Shown here piece by piece: positions 54,375 to 63,030 of a stretch of 64,000 bases of DNA. The translations under genes were made by a program, and so were the position numbers. Under the pieces are notes generated by a model, which did no database searches, was not told the origin of the DNA, and saw nothing but the letters and a program-made list of their open reading frames with translations. This stretch comes from Bacteroidota bacterium (GTDB taxonomy: Bacteria > Bacteroidota > Bacteroidia > Chitinophagales > Chitinophagaceae), in the NCBI GenBank assembly GCA_947453145.1, contig CANGFA010000009.1, positions 1 to 64,000 of the forward strand, in the 5' to 3' direction. The number at the start of each line of letters is the position of its first letter. Position 1 is the stretch's first letter.

Positions 54375-54954
54375 AAAAATTATTTTTTTAATTGGTTTTG
54401 TATTTGTTTTGTTAATGGCTTGCAATAGTCCATTTGTACCCAAACAAAAAGGGTATAGCCAAATGCATTTCCCTGAAAAAAAATATCAGGTTTTAAAGGA
54501 GCCAGGTTATCCCTATGTTTTTGAGTTCCCTATTTATGCTCAAATAAACAAAAAACTAAACTATTTTGGAGACACTAAAGAGGCCGACAATTGGATGAAT
54601 ATTAATTTTCCTGAACAAAATGCTACGCTATACATTAGTTATAGAGCTATTCAACCCGGTCAACTAGACACTTTAATAAAAGATGCAAATATTTTTGTAA
54701 ATAATCACAATAGCATGGCCAATTCCATGCAGGATTCTGTTTTTACAACTGCAAATGGTATTTCGGGCGTCTTTTTTCATATTGGAGGGGATGTGGCTAC
54801 CAATTATCAGTTTTATTTAACGGATTCTACCCGTCATTTTTTTAGAGCGGCGCTTTATTTTGATGCAACGCCTAACGAAGATTCCTTGGCGCCGGCAAAT
54901 GCCTTTATTTTAAAAGATCTAACCCATTTGGTAAATACTTTTAAGTGGCAATAG
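54367..54954 (+). CDS. gldD: gliding motility lipoprotein GldD
   Basis: A 195-residue lipoprotein (lipobox LLMAC, Cys19) with the GldD pattern KGYSQMHFPEKKYQ, YPYVFEFPIYAQI and WMNINFPEQNATLYISY, and a closing DLTHLVNTFKW. GldD is needed for gliding in Flavobacterium johnsoniae and is linked with the type IX secretion/gliding system. Its ATG lies inside gldE (eight-base overlap), so the two are translationally coupled. Confidence 0.9.
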   Translation: MHKKIIFLIGFVFVLLMACNSPFVPKQKGYSQMHFPEKKYQVLKEPGYPYVFEFPIYAQINKKLNYFGDTKEADNWMNINFPEQNATLYISYRAIQPGQLDTLIKDANIFVNNHNSMANSMQDSVFTTANGISGVFFHIGGDVATNYQFYLTDSTRHFFRAALYFDATPNEDSLAPANAFILKDLTHLVNTFKWQ

Positions 54955-55060
54955 GTAATCTTAAGTTTTATCCTTAACAAAATCAAAATATGCATATACT
55001 TTACCACACATCAAAAAATGCGCCGCATTTTTTTCTTATCTTTACAACATAATTTTAACT

Positions 55061-55645
55061 ATGATTATTATTGATTCAGTTTTAGTGAGTGACGAGATAG
55101 TTGAAGAACAGTTTGTTTGTGATTTAACAAAATGTAAAGGAGGGTGCTGCGAGGATGGGGATGCAGGGGCCCCTTTGGAAAACCAAGAAAAAGAGTATAT
55201 CAAGGAGTTTTATGATATTGTAAAACCATACATGACCAAAGAAGGCATTAAAGAAATAAATCAGGTAGGTCAATTTATGTACGACAGGGAATTTGGATGG
55301 GTAACGCCTACTATCAATGGTCAAATTTGTGCTTATGGCTTCAAGGATGAGAAAGGAATCATAAAATGTGCTTTTGAACAAGCCTATAATGACGGAAAAA
55401 TTCCTTGGAAAAAGCCGATTAGCTGTCATTTATTCCCCATAAAAATCACCAAAAGTAAATCAGATCCTGGAGTAGAATATTTGAATTACGAACCAAGGGA
55501 AGATTTATGTGCTGCGGCATGTAAGTTAGGAGAGAAATTAAAAGTGCCAGCTTATGTATTCTTAAAAGAGTCTATTATTAGAAAATATGGAGAGACATTT
55601 TACGAAGCCTTAGATGCATCTGCTAAACACCTTCAAAAAAAATAA
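55061..55645 (+). CDS. DUF3109 family Cys-rich protein
   Basis: A 194-residue cytosolic protein with Cys in FVCDLTKCKGGCCEDGDAG, GQICAYGF, IKCAFEQ, ISCHLFPI and LCAAACKLG. This arrangement matches DUF3109, which resembles the YkgJ-type zinc/iron-chelating proteins, and suggests a bound metal or Fe-S cluster. No activity is known. It is nine bases ahead of lutB and probably co-transcribed. A TATCTTTA box at 55037-55044 may be its -7 element. Confidence 0.88.
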   Translation: MIIIDSVLVSDEIVEEQFVCDLTKCKGGCCEDGDAGAPLENQEKEYIKEFYDIVKPYMTKEGIKEINQVGQFMYDREFGWVTPTINGQICAYGFKDEKGIIKCAFEQAYNDGKIPWKKPISCHLFPIKITKSKSDPGVEYLNYEPREDLCAAACKLGEKLKVPAYVFLKESIIRKYGETFYEALDASAKHLQKK

Positions 55646-55654
55646 TTAATTATT

Positions 55655-57031
55655 ATGCGCAGCATTTACGCCGATTCTTTTTTAGAAAAAAGTGCAGACA
55701 AGGCTTTGGACTTGGAGCACCGTCGTAAAATTAATTTTAATATTGGCAAGTATAACTCGGTTGTACCAAAGGGTAAGGAGCAGTTTTCCGATTTAGAACG
55801 TGTAAAAGAAGTTGCAAAAAATAGAAAGTGGGAAGCCGTTGAACATCTAGATTTGTATCTGACACAATTTGAAGAACAAATAACAAAAAGAGGTGCCAAG
55901 GTTTTTTGGGCGGAGGATAGCGAACAAGCTTTGAATTTTATAGGGGAGATATGTGCAGAGAAACAATGTAAGTCCATAGTGAAAAGTAAGAGCATGGTTA
56001 CCGAAGAAATTCATCTAAATGCTTATTTAGAGTCCATTGGCGTAGAAAGTGTAGAAACCGATTTAGGGGAATATATACAACAATTAGACGGTGAAGCACC
56101 CTACCATATCGTTACACCTGCGATGCATAAAAGCAAAGAGGATGTGGCTAAATTATTTGCAGAAAAACTAGGCACTGATATAAATTTAACTCCAGAGGAA
56201 CTTACTTTGGTAGCTAGAAAAAATTTAAGAGAGAAATATGCACATGCCGAAATTGGTATTACAGGAGCCAATTTTATTTTATCAGATATTGGAGGCATTG
56301 CATTAACAGAAAATGAAGGCAATGCGAGACTTTCAGTTGCAATGCCTAAGACCCATATTGTTATTGTAGGTATTGAAAAAGTGATTCCTTCCATTACCGA
56401 TCTTGGCTTATTTTGGCCCTTACTTTCAACTTTTGGAACGGGACAACAAGTTACTGTTTACAATAGCATTATTACCGGCCCTAGGCAAGCGGACGAGGTA
56501 GATGGTCCAGAAGACATGTATGTAATATTGCTAGATAATGGCCGCACCGATTTGTTAGCGAATGAAAAAAGTAGAGAAGCTTTATATTGTATACGATGTG
56601 GCGCATGTTTAAATACTTGTCCAGTATATAAAAATATTGGTGGACACGCTTACGAAACAACTTATAGCGGACCAATAGGAAGCGTTATTACACCTCATTT
56701 AAGAGGCATGCATGACTACAAGCATTTAAGTTATGCTTCTAGTTTATGCGGAAGTTGTACCGATGTATGTCCTGTAAAAATTAATTTGCACGAACTTTTG
56801 TTGGAAAACAGAAGAGCGTCAGTAGTAGATGGTGAAACCGATTTTAGTGAAAAATTTGCATGGAAAATATGGAAGCAATCTTCAATGAGCAGAAGGTTAA
56901 TGAATCAAGGAAATGCTTCCATTAAAAATTGGATGGTCAATAAAATGTTTAAGGGCTGGACTACACAAAGGGCGCCTTTAACTTTTTCTAAAAAAACATT
57001 TAATCAGCTTTGGAAGGAAGCGAAAAAATAA
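55655..57031 (+). CDS. lutB: LutB-like lactate-utilisation iron-sulfur protein
   Basis: A 458-residue LutB/YkgF-family protein. The N-terminal LUD domain holds TEEIHLNAYLESIGVESVETDLGEYI and GITGANFILSDIGGIALTENEGN; the C-terminal ferredoxin part has two 4Fe-4S motifs CIRCGACLNTCPVY (about 313-326) and CGSCTDVCPV (about 366-375), and a final LutB tail (KMFKGWTTQRAPLTFSKKTFNQLW, given in part). LutABC oxidises L-lactate to pyruvate. LutA and LutC are not adjacent: upstream is DUF3109 and downstream a convergent transporter, so partners must be elsewhere. Confidence 0.9.
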   Translation: MRSIYADSFLEKSADKALDLEHRRKINFNIGKYNSVVPKGKEQFSDLERVKEVAKNRKWEAVEHLDLYLTQFEEQITKRGAKVFWAEDSEQALNFIGEICAEKQCKSIVKSKSMVTEEIHLNAYLESIGVESVETDLGEYIQQLDGEAPYHIVTPAMHKSKEDVAKLFAEKLGTDINLTPEELTLVARKNLREKYAHAEIGITGANFILSDIGGIALTENEGNARLSVAMPKTHIVIVGIEKVIPSITDLGLFWPLLSTFGTGQQVTVYNSIITGPRQADEVDGPEDMYVILLDNGRTDLLANEKSREALYCIRCGACLNTCPVYKNIGGHAYETTYSGPIGSVITPHLRGMHDYKHLSYASSLCGSCTDVCPVKINLHELLLENRRASVVDGETDFSEKFAWKIWKQSSMSRRLMNQGNASIKNWMVNKMFKGWTTQRAPLTFSKKTFNQLWKEAKK

Positions 57032-57034
57032 TAG

Positions 57035-57967
57035 TTACATACCATCTGCATCTGAGATGGCTTCTACCGGATCCTTTTGTTTCTTTAAACTTTTATTTAC
57101 TAAATATACACCTGTAAGGGTGCAGATTGTTCCTAGTATCGTATTCCATGAAATTTGTTCTCCTTTAATAAGCAGAGAACCTACCCAAATTGCTACGATA
57201 GGATTAATATATGCATAAAGTGATGCAATAGATGCCTGCAAGTGTTTCATGCTATAAATAAAAGATATGAACGCAAATACGGAACCTCCAATAACCATAT
57301 AAATAATAACACCCCATGAGATGATAGGGATTTCGGAAATAGCGATATAATTTCCGGAAAAAAATGTAATTAGTCCCATGTTAATTGCGCTTATAAACAT
57401 TTGCCATCCTATAGAATAATAGGGATTGATTTCTATTTTAGTTCTGGAAATAATAATTGAACCAACACTCCAGGTGAGCATGGCAAACATAGACAAGCCA
57501 ACCCCCAATGCATAGTGTCCATTATGTACTTGTAAGCTATCTTTATAAAAAATAAAACCAATTCCCATTAAACCCAAAATGAGTCCTAGCATGGTTTGTG
57601 GAGTAATTTTGATAGCCTTATAATAAAACCTTTCAATAAGCACTACTGATAATGGATACAATGCTGCAATTAAAGCAGCTAGGCCACTGGTGATAAACTG
57701 TAATCCGTAAGTTGCAATTCCATTGGAGGATACAAACATTAAAAAGGCCATAGGAATCAACCACATAAATTGCTTAGTGGTAGGAAGTTTCTCTTTCTTA
57801 ATGAATAGGAAAAATAAAATATAAATGCTTCCACCAAAAAATTGACGAATACTGGCTAATTCAAAAGCAGGCATATGCGATACCCCCATTTTACTGGCCA
57901 CCCAAGTAGTACCCCAAACAACACTGGTTACGGTGAGGGCTAAATATGCTTTTTTTTGATTAGACAT
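57035..57967 (-). CDS. EamA/DMT-family transporter
   Basis: A 310-residue inner-membrane protein with ten predicted helices in two homologous EamA halves. The first half starts YLALTVTSVVWGTTWVASKM and has FASIRQFF-like ELASIRQFFGGSIYILF; the second carries the AMLTWSVGSIII and LYAYINPIVAIWVGSLLI segments. DMT exporters move amino acids, metabolites or drugs; the substrate is unknown. Its stop is four bases from the convergent lutB stop, and it is 19 bases behind purH on the same strand. Confidence 0.9.
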   Translation of the reverse strand: MSNQKKAYLALTVTSVVWGTTWVASKMGVSHMPAFELASIRQFFGGSIYILFFLFIKKEKLPTTKQFMWLIPMAFLMFVSSNGIATYGLQFITSGLAALIAALYPLSVVLIERFYYKAIKITPQTMLGLILGLMGIGFIFYKDSLQVHNGHYALGVGLSMFAMLTWSVGSIIISRTKIEINPYYSIGWQMFISAINMGLITFFSGNYIAISEIPIISWGVIIYMVIGGSVFAFISFIYSMKHLQASIASLYAYINPIVAIWVGSLLIKGEQISWNTILGTICTLTGVYLVNKSLKKQKDPVEAISDADGM

Positions 57968-57986
57968 TTATAAGGTATAGCAAAGG

Positions 57987-59471
57987 TTAGTGTTTGAAGT
58001 GTCTTAATTGAGTCATCACCATGGCTAAACCATGTTCCACACAATAAGCAATACTATCCTTGTCTCTAACTGATCCGCCTGGTTGAATGTAGGCTTCGAT
58101 ACCTTCAGCATGTGCGATACTAACACAATCATTAAAAGGGAAAAAGGCATCAGATGCTAGGGTTGCTCCTTTTAATTCAAAATTAAATTGCTTTGCTTTT
58201 TCAATAGCATGTCTTAATGCGTCCACTCTGGAAGTTTGACCACATCCTTTGCCAACAAGTTGTTTATTTTTAATAAGTGCAATGGCATTACTTTTCAAAT
58301 GCTTGCAAATAATATTTCCAAAAATCAAATCTTCTTTTTCTGCAGCAGTACAAGGTCTTGCACCAACTTCGTCCCAGTTGCTATAATTACCAGTATCTAA
58401 ACCTTGTTCTAAGGTTCCATTTAAAATGGACTTTTGTTGCGTAGGTTTAAAACCCACACCCTCTTTGCTTTGTAAAAGAATTCGATTCTTTTTAGCAGCT
58501 AATATGGCAATCGCTTCTTGGTCAAATGCAGGCGCAATAAGCACTTCAAAGAAAATTTCTTGAATGGCTTCCGCAGTTGCTTTGTCAATAGTGCCATTGG
58601 TAACCAACACTCCACCAAAAGCACTTTCTGGGTCACCCGCTAATGCAGCAGTCCAACTTTCAAAAACCGAATCTCTTTGAGCCACACCACAAACGTTGGT
58701 ATGCTTAATAATGGCAAAACTTGTTTTAGGCAAGTCGCCAATTAATGCAATAGCAGCGTCTACGTCTACTAAATTATTATAGGATAATTCTTTTCCATTT
58801 AATTGTGTAAACCAATCGTCCAAATTGCCATAGAAAGTAGCAATTTGATGGGGATTTTCGCCATAACGTAATACTTTGCCGGTTGCCGGATTAAAATAAT
58901 TACTAATAGCAATATCGTAATGCATTACTACTTCAAAAGCCTTAGCAGCAAATGCTTTCCTTTGTTCAATGGTTGTAGTTCCATGTTGCGCTATGAGCAT
59001 TGCATTTAATTTTTGATAGTCATCCTTTGCAGATAACACCACTATGTCGCGGAAATTTTTTGCAGCAGCGCGAATCATAGAAGGGCCGCCAATGTCAATT
59101 TTTTCGATGATTAATTTTTCTTCATCGGTAGTCCTTAATGTTTCTTCAAAAGGGTATAAATCCACAATGACTAAATCCAATTCAGGAATTTTATACTGTG
59201 CCATTTCTTCAATATCCTGCGCCTCATATCTGCGGCCTAAAATACCTCCAAATACCGAAGGGTGCAATGTTTTTACCCTGCCTCCTAAAATAGAAGGATA
59301 TCCTGTCACCGATTCCACGGATACACAAGGGATGCCCAAGTCTTCTAAAAACTTTTGCGTTCCACCTGTAGAATAAATGGTAATGTTTAACTGATGTAAG
59401 GTTCTTGCTAAGGGTTCTAAGCCGTCCTTGTAGAATACAGAAATGAGGGCTGATTGTATTTTCTTTTCCAT
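57987..59471 (-). CDS. purH: bifunctional AICAR transformylase/IMP cyclohydrolase PurH
   Basis: Catalyses the last two steps of IMP synthesis. From ATG 59471 the 494-residue protein has the IMP cyclohydrolase domain (ISVFYKDGLEPLARTL, STGGTQKFLEDLGI, GGRVKTLHPSVFGGIL, IDIGGPSMIRAAAKNF) and the transformylase domain (LRYGENPHQIATFYG, KELSYNNLVDVDAAI, FAIIKHTNVCGVA, SDAFFPFNDCV, IQPGGSVRDKDSI). The frame is open 79 codons further upstream, but that part overlaps the promoter and the comEC 3' end and shows no similarity. The ATG lies about four bases after its -7 box. Confidence 0.96.
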   Translation of the reverse strand: MEKKIQSALISVFYKDGLEPLARTLHQLNITIYSTGGTQKFLEDLGIPCVSVESVTGYPSILGGRVKTLHPSVFGGILGRRYEAQDIEEMAQYKIPELDLVIVDLYPFEETLRTTDEEKLIIEKIDIGGPSMIRAAAKNFRDIVVLSAKDDYQKLNAMLIAQHGTTTIEQRKAFAAKAFEVVMHYDIAISNYFNPATGKVLRYGENPHQIATFYGNLDDWFTQLNGKELSYNNLVDVDAAIALIGDLPKTSFAIIKHTNVCGVAQRDSVFESWTAALAGDPESAFGGVLVTNGTIDKATAEAIQEIFFEVLIAPAFDQEAIAILAAKKNRILLQSKEGVGFKPTQQKSILNGTLEQGLDTGNYSNWDEVGARPCTAAEKEDLIFGNIICKHLKSNAIALIKNKQLVGKGCGQTSRVDALRHAIEKAKQFNFELKGATLASDAFFPFNDCVSIAHAEGIEAYIQPGGSVRDKDSIAYCVEHGLAMVMTQLRHFKH

Positions 59472-59474
59472 AGG

Positions 59475-59506
59475 CAAAGTTAACGCCTTCCTCATTTTTT
59501 GGCAAA
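59475..59506 (-). promoter_or_regulatory. promoter of purH (predicts a leaderless mRNA)
   Basis: On the minus strand, TTTG (59503-59506), 20 bases, TAACTTTG (59475-59482): a full consensus match. The purH ATG at 59471 begins four bases after the box, so the transcript should start at or next to the start codon. Confidence 0.6.
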
Positions 59507-59530
59507 GCTCATTTTCCACATAAAATTCAA

Positions 59531-60790
59531 TTAACTGAATAACTTTATAAAAATATAGCCGGTAATTAGGGCCATGATAACAATAAGATAAATGGATTTT
59601 TTTAAGTAAATCCATAAATAAACAAGTAGTAGTATTAAATAGTATAAAAATGCCTGTAACCTGCTCATTGTAATTAGAAGCGTCCCTGCTTTGGTATTTG
59701 AAAACCAATCTTGCACAAGTTGGTTAAAGAATAATATATATTTTTCTACAATGCAACCACCATACATTGCAAAACGCATAGGCAATACTAGTAACAGCGC
59801 TAACCCATACAGGATAAAATTACTTAAAGGGACCATGATAAAATTGCTTACCAATACCCATGCCGCTACTTGATGAAAATGTATGACTAGTATTGGAAAA
59901 GTGGTGAGTTGTGCTGCTAGACTAACACAGCAGTTACTCCATAAAAACTGGACGATTGGATTGTCTAAATCAAGAGCGTTATATAGTATTTTGTAAAATA
60001 AATGAATTCCAATCACTGCCGCGTAGGACAACTGTAGTCCTATATTTTCAAGGCCGTTGGCTTTTACTAATATTAACAGAAGCAATCCCCCTGCAATAGC
60101 ATTTAATGTGAAATTGGGTAATTCAAAATGCTTCCCTAATAAATAAATTGAAAAAAATACCGATGCTCTAATTATAGAAGGCCCTGACCCAGCAATAAAG
60201 GTGTAAGTCCATACCAAAATAAGTAAGACTATAATTTCTACTATTTTTAATCCTTTTTTGCGAGGAAGCAGTCCAGTTAATTTTGATAAAATTTTAAATA
60301 AAATATCTAAATGCATCCCGCTAATAGCTATGATATGAATGATGCCCAATTGAGTATAGGCATTTACTAATGACCGGTTCATATCCATCTTTACACCAAT
60401 GAGTAATGCAAGGGCAAATCCGTTTGCTTCTTTTGAAATAATGTTTTTATTTATTTTATAGATAAGACCATTGCGACAAAAATCAATAAATGCATAAAAG
60501 GAGTTAGGCATGAACATAGAATAACCAGCAAAGGCATTCCATTGAATTAGGAAGCCCCAACTCATTAAACAAAAACTTGTGAATAAACCTATAATAAGCA
60601 AAGACAGTTTGCTTTTAGAGAGTAAAATCATTACTATTAATTCCAATAATAATATAGCAATTGATAATAGCGCAGTTCCCCTAAAGCTGATTTGGGGTAT
60701 TGCATTTGCAATAAAAATACCAAATAAAAAATGCAATGTGATAAATACCAATGGATGTGACGCACGCCAATAAACGTAAGGGTTTTGCAT
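59531..60790 (-). CDS. compact ComEC/Rec2-family membrane protein
   Basis: A 419-residue polytopic protein containing the ComEC competence core: ALLIGVKMDMNRSLVNAYTQLG, then HIIAISGMHLDILFKI, a SGPSIIRASVFFSIYLLGK motif, NIGLQLSYAAVIGI and ttfP-type QLTTFPILVIHFHQV. Full-length ComEC (about 650-800 residues) has an OB-like insert after the first helices and a C-terminal metallo-beta-lactamase-like domain; here the first is very short and the second is absent, since purH and its promoter follow directly. It may still be a DNA-uptake channel or a separate short paralogue. It lies behind the RsmI-like gene on the same strand. Confidence 0.8.
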   Translation of the reverse strand: MQNPYVYWRASHPLVFITLHFLFGIFIANAIPQISFRGTALLSIAILLLELIVMILLSKSKLSLLIIGLFTSFCLMSWGFLIQWNAFAGYSMFMPNSFYAFIDFCRNGLIYKINKNIISKEANGFALALLIGVKMDMNRSLVNAYTQLGIIHIIAISGMHLDILFKILSKLTGLLPRKKGLKIVEIIVLLILVWTYTFIAGSGPSIIRASVFFSIYLLGKHFELPNFTLNAIAGGLLLLILVKANGLENIGLQLSYAAVIGIHLFYKILYNALDLDNPIVQFLWSNCCVSLAAQLTTFPILVIHFHQVAAWVLVSNFIMVPLSNFILYGLALLLVLPMRFAMYGGCIVEKYILFFNQLVQDWFSNTKAGTLLITMSRLQAFLYYLILLLVYLWIYLKKSIYLIVIMALITGYIFIKLFS

Positions 60791-60832
60791 TGTTTAAATT
60801 AGACAATACAAAGTTTGGGATGGGTTCGGAAA

Positions 60833-61537
60833 TTACTTAGACCCGATTAAAAAAACGGCTAATTTTTTATGCAATTCGGGTTTGTTTGCTTTCCAATAAC
60901 TAATGCTAGCCGTTTTAATACTTTCATTGGGAGCAGTGATTTCCACTCCAATGCAGAGCTTGGTTTGCGGATGACAGTTTTGTAGGATGGCCTCTAGTAA
61001 TTGATTATTACGATAGGGAGTTTCAATAAATAATTGTGTGGTTCCTTTGCTATTTGCTTCTGATTCTAAGGATTGAATTTTTTTCTTTCTCTCATTATTA
61101 TCAATCGGAAGATATCCATGGAATTGAAAATTTTGTCCATTCATGCCACTGGCCATTAGTGCTAAAAGTAAAGAGGAGGGTGCGGTATATGGTTTTACTG
61201 TGGCTCCTATTTCTTGTGCAGCATGCACTAATATTTGACCCGGATCTGCAATGCCCGCACAGCCCGCTTCGGAAACAATGCCTATATTTTTCCCCTGGAT
61301 TAATAGTTGTTTAAATACCTGTATTTGTGCTTCTTCCACTTTATGAATGGGATGCCAAATGTAATTGTCAATGATCATTTCCTTCCATACCTTTTTAAAA
61401 AAGCGTCGGGTTGTTTTTTCATTTTCTACAAAAAAAGCGTCGCATTGCATAATCCATTTTTGGGTATCTGCTGGTAAAGCTTCCCATCCCTCTTCATGCA
61501 ATAACATGGGCAATAAATATACTTTTCCAATGTTCAT
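60833..61537 (-). CDS. RsmI-like SAM-dependent methyltransferase (tetrapyrrole methylase fold)
   Basis: A 234-residue protein of the tetrapyrrole methylase fold. The RsmI-type loop appears as VSEAGCAGIADPGQILVHAA (RsmI has SDAGTPLISDPG), with YTAPSSLLLALMASGMNG and FHGYLP following, and FIETPYRNNQLLEAIL. RsmI methylates C1402 of 16S rRNA; this shorter, diverged form, lacking the N-terminal GNLGD motif (here VYLLPMLLHEEG), is a Bacteroidota paralogue whose target is uncertain. Its ATG overlaps the upstream gene's TAA by one base, so the two are coupled. Confidence 0.82.
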   Translation of the reverse strand: MNIGKVYLLPMLLHEEGWEALPADTQKWIMQCDAFFVENEKTTRRFFKKVWKEMIIDNYIWHPIHKVEEAQIQVFKQLLIQGKNIGIVSEAGCAGIADPGQILVHAAQEIGATVKPYTAPSSLLLALMASGMNGQNFQFHGYLPIDNNERKKKIQSLESEANSKGTTQLFIETPYRNNQLLEAILQNCHPQTKLCIGVEITAPNESIKTASISYWKANKPELHKKLAVFLIGSK

Positions 61538-62298
61538 TAAGCGTTGTCTTTAATTTCTTGCGTATTTAAATGAGCGGCGATGAGTGCATAAAAAGGAGCA
61601 GTAACCCATCCGATGATTGGAATTAAGTGCATGATATAAAACATTAATCCATTGGCAATTGGAAGCCCTTTATGATTACTAACATAGGTCGCTGCAGCCA
61701 ACCTGCTTTTATCTTCGGTAGCCAATCCATAATCTAACATTGCATAACCCAAAAAATAGCCTTCCATCATAATAGTGAAAATGGGCGTAAACCAACCAAT
61801 AATAGGAATGGTACACACAATTATAATGGGTATTAAATAAACTATTTGCCAAACCATATTTGTTAGATTTAGCTGTATCGCACGAAGTACTAGTTTTATA
61901 TATTCACCCCAATTAAAAACGAAAGTTAAATTTTGCTGAATGGCTGCAATGCGCAAGTGATGGTATGAAAAAACAGGCGCAAATAAAATGAGAAAAATAA
62001 ATTTAAACAATGCAAAATAAAACAACATTAAAGTAAACCATAACCAAAAACTTCCCATGGTGATAAAAAATCCTAGTATATCGCTATCATTACTATCTAC
62101 CCAGGATTTCAATCCTGTTCTTAATATGATCCATTCGATAAATGAGCTCGAAGTTTGACTAAAGTAGGTGATACCCAACACAAATAAGAAAGCATAGATA
62201 ATTCCAGGAAGGATCATCCATTTCCACATGCGATGTTTCATGATGAATTGGTGTGCTAAAAAAAAGGCACGAACCGAAATAATGAGTTCTTTGAGCAA
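61537..62298 (-). CDS. EI24-domain membrane protein (CysZ-like)
   Basis: A 253-residue protein with about four long hydrophobic segments (roughly 24-47, 75-110, 140-175, 205-235), including WLWFTLMLFYFALFKFIFLILFAP in part and IPIIGWFTPIFTIMMEGYFLGYAMLDY, which match the EI24/CysZ family. E. coli CysZ carries sulfate; whether this protein does is unknown. The start is TTG at 62298 (no ATG precedes the first helix). The stop shares one base with the start of the RsmI-like gene. Confidence 0.8.
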   Translation of the reverse strand: MLKELIISVRAFFLAHQFIMKHRMWKWMILPGIIYAFLFVLGITYFSQTSSSFIEWIILRTGLKSWVDSNDSDILGFFITMGSFWLWFTLMLFYFALFKFIFLILFAPVFSYHHLRIAAIQQNLTFVFNWGEYIKLVLRAIQLNLTNMVWQIVYLIPIIIVCTIPIIGWFTPIFTIMMEGYFLGYAMLDYGLATEDKSRLAAATYVSNHKGLPIANGLMFYIMHLIPIIGWVTAPFYALIAAHLNTQEIKDNA

Positions 62299-62334
62299 GG
62301 AATTGAATTTGCTGTAAAGATACGAAGTCCTCTA

Positions 62335-62988
62335 TTAGGATTGCACTTTGGTTCCATAAGCTAAATCCCCCGCATCACCCAAGCCAGGGATAATATAGCT
62401 ATGATCATTTAAGGTGTCGTCTATGTCCCCACACCAAATTGGAATATTTTTACCCAAGGCGGCTTCCACGGTTTCAATGCCTTTTTTACTTGCAATGGCA
62501 ACTACAATATGCAACTCCTTAGGTGTTTGATTTTTGGTAATAGTTTTTATCGTTTCTACCAAAGATGCACCTGTTGCCAGCATAGGATCAGAAACAATGA
62601 CTACACGGTTATTTAGGTCGGGGCAACTTAGGTATTCGATACTTATTTCAAAACTACCATCCGCATGGTGTTTTCTATAAGCAGATATAAATGCGTTGTC
62701 GGCTTTATCAAAATAATTTAACATGCCTTGATGTAATGGGAGGCCTGCTCTTAATATAGTTGCAAGTACGGGTTGATCTACTAATACTTTTGATTGATGA
62801 ATACCTAATGGAGTAGTAGTGGGTATTGTTTTGGTTGACATTAACTTACTCATTTCATAAGCAGCCACCTCTCCTATACGTTCTAAATTTCTTCTAAAAC
62901 GCATTCTATCATTTTGCACATTTACGTCTCTTAATTCTGCTACCCAATTGCTAAGTAAACTATGTTTTTCGCTTAAATGATGAACCAT
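62335..62988 (-). CDS. upp: uracil phosphoribosyltransferase
   Basis: Salvages uracil to UMP with PRPP. The 217-residue protein has the UPRT features ATILRAGLPLHQGML, the PRPP loop VIVSDPMLATGASLVET and the uracil-binding C-terminus YIIPGLGDAGDLAYGT. The length is usual. It lies 42 bases behind the adenine deaminase gene and ahead of the EI24 gene, giving a small nucleobase-salvage pair with the deaminase. Confidence 0.95.
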   Translation of the reverse strand: MVHHLSEKHSLLSNWVAELRDVNVQNDRMRFRRNLERIGEVAAYEMSKLMSTKTIPTTTPLGIHQSKVLVDQPVLATILRAGLPLHQGMLNYFDKADNAFISAYRKHHADGSFEISIEYLSCPDLNNRVVIVSDPMLATGASLVETIKTITKNQTPKELHIVVAIASKKGIETVEAALGKNIPIWCGDIDDTLNDHSYIIPGLGDAGDLAYGTKVQS

Positions 62989-63030
62989 TTTATCTATTTT
63001 TTTTCAAATCTAAGGTTCTTGTAGACAATT

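Noticed and set aside
59472-59708. 79-residue N-terminal extension of purH
   Set aside because: It covers the purH promoter and the end of comEC, and the known PurH N-terminus starts at MEKKIQSALISV.
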